Part shown: positions 49,501-58,500 of the stretch, one piece after another | Layout of the letters: each line of letters opens with the position of its first letter | How positions within the stretch are numbered: the stretch's first letter is position 1 | Source of the DNA: Ailurus styani | Taxonomy: Eukaryota > Chordata > Mammalia > Carnivora > Ailuridae | Direction: 5' to 3' | DNA length: 64,000 nucleotides | Assembly (NCBI GenBank): GCA_002007465.1 | Contig: LNAC01000009.1 | Coordinates: forward strand, 3,507,494 to 3,571,493 | Program-made: the position numbers and the translations under genes | The notes under the pieces: generated by a model | Database searches by the model: none | Told to the model about the DNA's origin: nothing | Seen by the model: the letters and a program-made list of their open reading frames with translations, nothing else

Positions 49501-52500
49501 CCTCCCCCTCCCCCTACACTTGTTAACAGCTCCCCTTTCCCTAAGTACACACCCATATAACCACCCTTTGTCCCACCTGCTTCCCACTCTCCGGCAAAGA
49601 CTCGGATACACAGGTAGCTAGAGATTCAGAAATGGCTATATCAGAAGCCTGGGCAGCAAGGCAAATTTGAGGCCCCTGGATCGCGAGCAGGTGAGTGTAG
49701 ATAAACTTCAAGGCAGGTGAGCAGCATGGTCAATACAGATTGGGACACAGGAGAAGACCTATGTGACACTACCAGAAAACTGAGTGTTTCACATTAACAT
49801 TAATGTGTTAATTAATTCTTAATTAAGAATTAACAGAACGTGGAAGGGAATCAACACTTAAACAATGAGATTTTTCTTACACAGCATCTTCGGAGGATCT
49901 GAAGACATTATTCTTTGTAGAACAAGTTGCAAAAAATTTTCAAAATAGAAACTTACGTTTCACTAGCAAAAAGTCCCTGAATTCCTGGTGGTCTGTAAAC
50001 ACCGGTGGGGATGGCAAGGGGGGGCCAAAGAGCGGTACGCTTTCTTCTGAAAATATTTTCAGCCTATGTAGAGAACATTTCAGAATGATTTGGTTTTGCT
50101 TCAAAGATCAGCAATACTCAGACCCTACAATTGTTCAGTCGTCTATGTGATACATCAGGAATATTCATTCCCTAGGAGGAGTGCCATCTCTGGGCTGTCA
50201 GAGGCTCAGCCACTATGCAGCTCTCCCAGGAGCTTTAGGGTAGAGGCCAAGTCTTCCTGCATCCTTCATGGTCCAACCTACCAAGCCTTGGGCAAGGTCA
50301 GGAACACCCGGAATAATAGCAAAGGCCACCACTGAGCACCCTGTGCATACCAGGCAGCATACTTGGTATTTTAAGACCGAGCATCAACCGATTCTCATCA
50401 ACATGCCAAGGCTTTATTCTGTCCTAGGGATGAGGCCTGTGACTCTGAGAAGATAAACACTTCTTTCAAAACCACGAAGTTAATAAAGTGACAGAGCCGG
50501 GATTCCGACCCCAATCTATCTGGCTCAAAGTTCATGCTCTTTTCACATCATGATTCCCTTTTAACAGATTAATTTTTGAGAACAGAGGGATACATGGGCC
50601 GGGATATAGCCTAAGAAAGGAGGTGCTCTGGTCAAGATCAAACATGGCAAATCTGTGCCCATTTTAGAGTACAGTAAAATTCCAAACTGACCCTGACCCT
50701 TGGGTCTACTGCACGGGGCAACATTATATGCAACAAGCTTTTCCCAACGAGATGATGGCCTTGAAGAAAGTTCTATTAGGTGATCAAATCAATCAACAAA
50801 TACGTATATCAAGAGTCATCAAATGAATGCTAAATTAACAAGTAAACATGAGAATTAGAACAAGCAACCAAGAGAAAGTCATCACCTACCTGTAATTGTC
50901 ATTTTGTTGATCATACCTCACTAAGGCAAAAATATCTGTGGTGATGGTTAAGGAAATTAATCAACAACCCCAAAATTCACTGTCAATGGCTCGTGCCTTG
51001 GAATCCCGTGTGCACAATCATCCTAGATCTGCACTTTGTGCTCAGGGCATCTGTCACTCTTAGGTTGAAATGGAGCCTTGACTTTTTTAAAAGAGACGGC
51101 TCAGGAAGACATACAGTTGACCTCTGTGTGCTCATCCTTTGGGGAAAGAGCTTAGCCTCTCAATCTGTCAGAAAAGCAGTATAAATACAGCGATTATGCA
51201 GCTAAGCAGCCAACCAGGCAAAATTGGAAATACAAAACATCCCAATATGAAATTAGACATAGATTTCCTCTCACCCATTTTGAAAATAAAAGCAATTTAA
51301 ATATTTCTGCTGCACACCTTCCCTTTCCTTCTGGCTTTGATAGACAAAACAAGCCAAAACAAACCAATGCAGCTGATGGCAGCCTCTCAGCACAATCTTC
51401 TCGTATTGTGTCAGGTGCGTGGAGCCTACAATACCTTGTCCAGCTTTCTTTCTCCTCTTCCTCCTGCTCCCCTGCCAGCTCCCACCCTCAACTTTCCTCT
51501 GCCAGGGTTAAAAGGCCATCAGTCCCTCAAAGTGTTTCCATTCCTGGACTCAGAGCCAAGAATCTGCATTAACTCTCTGCCTGTCCTTTTCCAGAAATGT
51601 GTCAAGCCCTAAATCTAGAAGTTACAACTAAAGGAAATTCTAAAAACGATGACTACCTCTCGGTCACTTAAAGAGCCACCTACCTCATCCCCCTGCAAGG
51701 TACCTGGAGAAAACTTCTGTTTTACAAGAACTGCTGCAGGAGAGGGGAAATAGTGGCCCTAAATCACAGTGAATGGAGCAAGATATCACTTGATGAGCAG
51801 GGCCAGGAGCAAAAATCATTATTATTGAAGTGTAGGTGCATATATGTTTTCTTCCCTGTTCTCCTGGAAGAAATTTGGCCATTCCCCACTTTTTAAAAAA
51901 TTACATGCTATATTGTTAGGTTATAATGAATAAGTCAAGGCATGTGGAGCAATCTACTTCCAGATGTGACAGGTCACAATGGTCCTGTCTCCCAACATTT
52001 TTACTGGAGTCTCCAGGGAACAGGAATAGCTAGACCAGAATTTATTCTGAAAATGACTGATAGCTGCCTTTTATTGACTATGTACAACCTGTGGAGGCAC
52101 CAGTCCTGGGTCCCACTGTTGTGGCCTGTGAGCCACAGCAACAAGGCCATCATGGCCTCCATCGGGCTCGCCAAGCTCATGTCCTGTGCCTCTCTGACTG
52201 AGCTGAGCCTGAACATTACAGAGAATGTCAGCAGGACTCTGCCAGCAGTATGAGCTAAGCAGGGATTTAAGAAGCAGAGGGAAAAGCCAATGAAAATATG
52301 ATTAATTTCACCATTTCTTAAATTTCAAGAGGTGGTATTGCTGTCGTGCCAGGATTTAGAATCAACAAAGAAACATTATTTTGGCTTTTTATTTTAACTT
52401 GCAAATTTTTATTGAACTAAATTCAACTGAATTCTAATAACTTCAGTTCAATTCAAATTTTTATTTAAAGCAGATTTCTCACAGGGTTCACTACCTATGA

Positions 52501-55500
52501 TTCTAGTTCATTTACTACTGAGGGATGGTAGGGAGTTTCCCTTACTTCATAGACTACCCAAGGAAAGGAAAGAGATTCTAGAAACCAAGAATTCTCTGAG
52601 AATGAATCCATCCATTATACCAGTGGATGGAGGAAGATGAGAGCAGAATAACCCCAAGGGAAAAAATCCAGAATAGTGGCTCTAAAAATCAAGTGATGCA
52701 AAACCACCATGTCAAGCAAGTCAACTGTCAGATTTGTTTTGAAGGTCATTTCAGTCCCCTGAGGCCGACCATCAGCTCACTAAACTCATTCACAAAGGTC
52801 CAGGATACGTGTAAAGTGGGAGCGGATCATGGAAGGCTTAAAGGCAGGAGAAGGCTCCTCTCCCTCCTGGAACACAATGGTGACGATGTCATTTCCAATG
52901 TGGCGCTTCCTCTCCACCTAGATGTAAGCATAAGTAACATCATCAAGGAGGTCACTCAAACATGATAGATTCACAGGGTTAAAACACTAACACAACCCGG
53001 CAAACCGCAAAGATCACAGAGCCCTACACTTCCGCCACCTTTAATTTCTTGCCTCCCGGGTTTTACCAGCCCGGCATCCAGGTTCTTCTATCCATCTCCT
53101 CTGCTCCCTGCCCAATGCAGATCTGCTTTTCCTCTTGTCTTCCCTTCCACAGCAGCCTCCTAACTAGCTTCCTTGCCTCCATTCTCTCCAGTTTTGCTGC
53201 TCTGATTGTGTCCACCTTTACTTCTACTTCATCTCCTTAGCCTGACATTCAAGGCCCTCAGACAAGAGGCATTGCATCAGAATTCTCTGGGGATGGGACT
53301 TAACCATGTATATGTTTATAAATGCCTTAGCAAGTTCTGAAAGATGTACTTGATGAGGACAATGGGCTTACCTAATCTGACCTCAGCTGACCTTTCAAAA
53401 ATGATCTCCTAGATCTGTGGTTGGCAAATTTTTTCTGTAAAGGGCCACATGGTAAATATTTTCAGCTTTGCAGATTATATTGTCAGTTTACAACCATGAG
53501 CTCTGCTGTCATAATACAAAAGCAGCTACAGGTGGTACATACACGGGTAGGCGTGGCTGTGTTCCAAGAATTTTATTTAACAAAACAGGCAGTATGTGAG
53601 ATTTAGCCCATGTTCCGTGGTTTGCCAACCCGTCCTAGACCTTTGCTTAATCAGCCAAACAGAATGATTCACTGTTGGCAGATTCCTGGCGTGCTCCCTA
53701 TTAAGCACAGTTAAGCTCCTGGAGAACAGGATCCCCGTCGATTCACATTTATTGCTCCCTTTTTGCAAGTGAGAAATGAAGGTTTAGAGATGTTTTAATA
53801 ATTTCAGTTCAATTTAACTCAGAAAGTCATTATTTTTGGCAATGATTTCTTGGCTGTGACACCAAAGCACACCCCAAAAAAGGAAAAATGAGATAAATCG
53901 GATGACATCAAGACTGAAACCTTTTGTGCAGTAAAGAATGCCACTGACAGAGTGGAGAGGCAGCCCACAGAAGGGGAGATAATATTTACAAACCATATAT
54001 CTGATAAGGGATTATATTCAAAATATGTAAAGAACTCCTGGAATTCAACAAGTCAGACAACTTGATTAAAAAATGGGCACAGGAGTTGAATAAATGTTTC
54101 TCCAAAGACAATGCAATAAACACATGAAAAGATGCTCCATATTGCTGATCAAAACCGCAGCGAGCTACTGTTTCACACCCATTAGGAGAGCTATTCCAAA
54201 ATAAAACAAAAGCAAAGCAAATACAAAAAGCCTGGGAATAACAAGTGCTGTCGATGATGTGGAGAAAGTAGAACTGTCATGCACTGCTGGTGGGAATGCA
54301 GAATGGGGCGGCTGCTGTGGAGAGTGGTAGGCTGGCTCCCCAAACACACACAGGATTACCATGTGACCCAGCAATTCGTCTGAGATAAGAAAGGCTGCAG
54401 GAGGCCAGAGTTCAGTATTGGACCTGTTAGGTTTGAGGCGCCCAGTCCAGGGGACTGTCGAGAAGAAGGCTGTGCACCTGAATTTGGACTTCTGGAGGGA
54501 GGTCTGGCTGGACACGTACATTTGGGTGTTGCTGGCTAAGCTCTCTAAAGTTCTGAGACTGAGGAAGGTCATTGAGGGTGTTAGAAGGAGGAGACGAGAG
54601 GGCCAAGAACTGTGCCCTGGGCCAGGCAAAGCTCTCCATGTCCCCAAGATCACAGAGCTAGTTCTGGCAGACCTAAAACTTGGCCCAGGCGGGAGGATCC
54701 CTGAACCTGTGCTTTCTTCCAGTACTAGATGCTGCCCACAGGCTCTGGAGCTGGGAGACCAGGAGATGGTGGTGGTGGTAGGGGGACATCACAGCAAGTT
54801 AGGAGGAAGGTGAGGTCCCAGAGAGGCAAATATCAGCTTCTCCACTCCCCCTTAAGGTTTGGTTCAGCAACAGAGAAGACAGGTGGATGTCACGGGAAAA
54901 CCAGAGCCTACAAACTCTACGAGAACTGGCTTCTTTAGGTCAGATTTGGGATATGGCTCAGACCATTCCATTCATGTTCTAGATGTTAGGAGGTCAATAA
55001 GCACCAAGATTTTATGAGCCAGGCTGGCCTCTGTCTTTTTGTCTGTTGCATTGAGCACCCGAGGTACAGAGAGAGGCTCGTGGTCAGGGGTCCGTTTCTG
55101 CTCCGCCCTGACAGGCCACACAGAAGGTTCACTAGCGCCCTGCGCTCGTCTCTCCGCCCACCTGCATGATCTTCCTGGTGAGGGAGACAAGTTTCAGAGT
55201 TTTGATTTTCCTCATATCTACTGATGCTGGGCCAGTGGAGGACCCAAGCACTACCCACGGAGACCTTGGTCCATCTGGAGACGTTTCACGTCTCTCCTGA
55301 ACATACGGACAGCCCCTCAAAGAGATAAGGTTAAAGACTTCTGACTTGGGCAAAGGTTGAGCTGTCACATTCTTTCCTCCTGTCTCTCTGGCTAATGCCC
55401 CATCTGTCACGAGACACGGGCAATTTTGGTGACTGCGCAGGGCTGAAAAGGTCAGAACGGGAGGAAGCGGAGGATTGTAAAACACTTCCGTGGAAGTTCT

Positions 55501-58500
55501 GTGATATTACCGGTGAACTGTAAGAGGCCACTACAATTCGTGATGATGGGGAAGGGGAGCTCGGCTCCTCTTCTGCACGTGATCCTAAGAGATTCAGCTC
55601 CTGCAGTAATTTAGGAAGCCTCAACCATGCAGACGAGGACGCCTTGCAGGAAGTGACCTCAGCCATGAAGCAGTCTTCCTGGGCCAGGGTACTTCCTGTT
55701 TCCACCTGACTTTTCCCAGAGTGAGCCCTCTAAAACCAGAACAAGCTTGCAACCTCCAGTAAGTCTCCAGCACCTTCAGGACAAATCCACCAACTCCCTA
55801 TTCCAGGCCCCAAACCATCCAACAGGGCCAGCTCTTCCTGCCTCTCCGTGCCGCGTCCCAGAGGGACCTTGATCTCTCACGACTGGAACACTGCATTTTA
55901 GGGCACTGGTCTGCGCTGTGTCTTTCCCCCTTGCTGAAGTCTTATTGAAATAAGAATTACAGGTGCTTCTTGGTGCATCACATTCCCTCTCTAGGTTCCT
56001 ATTTCTCGCAGATCTCTGCTGGCCAGCCGTCCATTCATGTTGGTGATATTTATTCATACAGATGCCTTCAGTGTTTAAAAAAGGGGTAAGATGCTAATCA
56101 AAAGTGAAGTGGAGGGGCAACCCACCCCCCGAAACCGTTCAAAAACCAGCTGCGTGTGTCTTTGTTAGGTCTGAATTCCCCCACACATTGGAAAATTTTC
56201 TCCTGGAAATGGCCCATCTCTGGGGTGCGTGAGGAGTGTCTCAGGTAGTTTTCTCCCCGACCTGGCACAGTGCGTGTAGACACCTGGCGCTAACCTCCTG
56301 CGTTAACCTGAAACAGGCCTGCCAGCCATTGCTCAGGGTCCACTTATTTTACATCCTGGGTAGTCTCCGGCGAAATATCAGACACATGAGGAGAAGTCAC
56401 AGAGCAAAGGCAACATCCGTGCAAAACAGTTTGAGTCCATAAAACCACACGCACGCATGCAAATACACGCACACGTTCAGACACAGACACGCATGCACGA
56501 TGTTATCGCTGCTCCTTTATTGAAGGGGACAGCGTTGGTGAGGACAGTTCTTCCCAAGGCTTGTTGAGGGTCCAAATATACAGACTATAAACAATATCCC
56601 TACATTGGTACCTGAGGTTCAGTTCATATACTAACACACACAGTTTCTAATGCTATGAAATCAGAGCGATGATGCTTTCTCCATGTTTTGGTCACGATTT
56701 GATGCTTTGTGTGTTGTCAAAGAGCCCGTGTTCACACGTACCTGCTGTTTGTTCTCTTTGGAATATGGCAACATGGTGGAAACATGAAACATGATCTCGT
56801 GCCCTTGGTATACAGTATAAACTGAATGGATCCCTGTGGTGTCATCTGTAAGACAGAAACATGCATTTAGTAGCCTCAGAGAATTTTGAGACCCTGAGGA
56901 AATGGTCTTTATTTGCAGGTTAGGAGAATATAGCATACAGTGAGGACATTCACAAAGATCATTCTGGATTAACCACCTGAGCAGAAGCAACAGTATGGCT
57001 CACTCTCCAACTGATACAAGGTTCCTGCCCCCGTGGAGAACCCCTCCCTTCCTGCTCTAAGCTTGCTTGCTGTCTGATTCACGTACAAGGTTGGGCTAAA
57101 AAGGAGAATGTGCTATAATTCCTCGCTGCCCAGTTATTCCTGTTGTACAGGGCAAAATTAACACAAGATGATGTGCAAATAATTATCCTGTCCATAAAAC
57201 AAAGCAAGTACGCTCACTGGCAGACGGTACGGTGACTGAAAGCATGGGCTCTGGAGTGGGGCAGAGCTGGGTTCAAGTTCTCAGCTATGTTCCTTTTGAT
57301 GAGTCACCTCACCTTTCTTGGAGCCTCGGTTTCTTAATTTGAAAAAGGGGTTAAAATTAGTATCTAACTCTTAGAGATGTGTCCAAGATTCTACTTGTAA
57401 AGTGCTTGGCACGGTGCCTGGCCATAGCGAGGGTCAGCGGATGGTGGTTGTGACCGTGACAGAGAGGTTGAGTACTGGCCACGGGGCTGGTGACCTCGTG
57501 AGCCTTGCAGGTTCACCACGTGCTCATGCACCGTGCTGGACCGCTCCGCACACTTTGGTCAGCAAGTTCGGCTCCAAAGTGCAACCTCATCCCACCACAC
57601 CTCTACTTAAAATCCATTTGTGACATGCAATTCCATTTACCATAAAACCCAAAATTATTCATGTGATCTCAAACTCCTTGTGGGATCGCTCCCTCCTCTT
57701 CTCTAGTCCCTCTGCCATGTTCTAGTTTCTAGAACATATCAGGCTCTTTCCTGATTCAGGGACTTCATAAATGTTCTCTCGCTTAGAATTCTTCTCCCCT
57801 CTGGACTCAAATTACTCCTTCTCGACATTCTCTCGGGGAAGCCCTCTCTCATCTCCCAGATTAGACGAAATGCTTCCTGACACTCTGTACTTTTTCTTCT
57901 TTGTTCCTCCAAGTACTCTACTAAGGCATTTCATAATTATCTGTTTAATGTCTGTCCCCTGGACTATAAGCTCCTAGAAAGGCAGGGACCATGGTGGTTT
58001 ATCCATTGCTACGTCCCGGCGCCTTGCACAGCCCTGGCACACAGAGGCGCTCAATGGTAAGTATTCATGGGCAGACCATGGTCTGCCACCCCAAGGGACC
58101 GGGAGGGCCAACTTGGTTTTGCAAAACTCAATGGAGCTCCCAAACATGTCCAGCCACCCTGTGTCAGACTGGGTGTGAAGCTCTTCTTACCCTTTCCAGT
58201 CCATCCCTTCCCCCAGCTTGGGTATAAGTCCAAACACAGATCAGGCTGGCTGCTCGATATTATACAAATGACAACAGAAGAGATCAGGAGGTGAGCTTAC
58301 TTTTGGTGTCCAGACCGCCGCGGTAGCCTGTCCAGCCCTTTAGGGTGATTTTGTCGCCCAGAAGATTTAAAAATTTTTGAAAAGCATCACTTCCAATTTC
58401 TGTAAGGGAGAGGTAAAGTGTGAAGATAGTACAGAATCAGCATGTCTTCATTTTCTAACTATGCCCTGAAATCACTTGAACAAGGAGGAGGCTCTAAAGA

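Larger units (their letters stand above)
52918..56741. other. GARNL3: GARNL3 intron, 3.8 kb
   Basis: Contains a possible L2 piece (53060-53250), a hAT-type DNA transposon remnant (about 53417-53635), an L1 ORF2 fragment (about 53850-54390) and unassigned sequence. No additional coding exon. Confidence 0.6.

Noticed and set aside
50046..50048. AG at 50048-50047 as acceptor for the exon ending at 49957
   Set aside because: It leaves the wrong phase. The AG at 50065-50064 restores the frame and the LKIFSE residues expected in Rap-GAP domains.
54165..54653. 162-codon open frame on the minus strand
   Set aside because: It partly overlaps the plus-oriented L1 ORF2 remnant in antisense and runs into unassigned intron; no protein family recognised.
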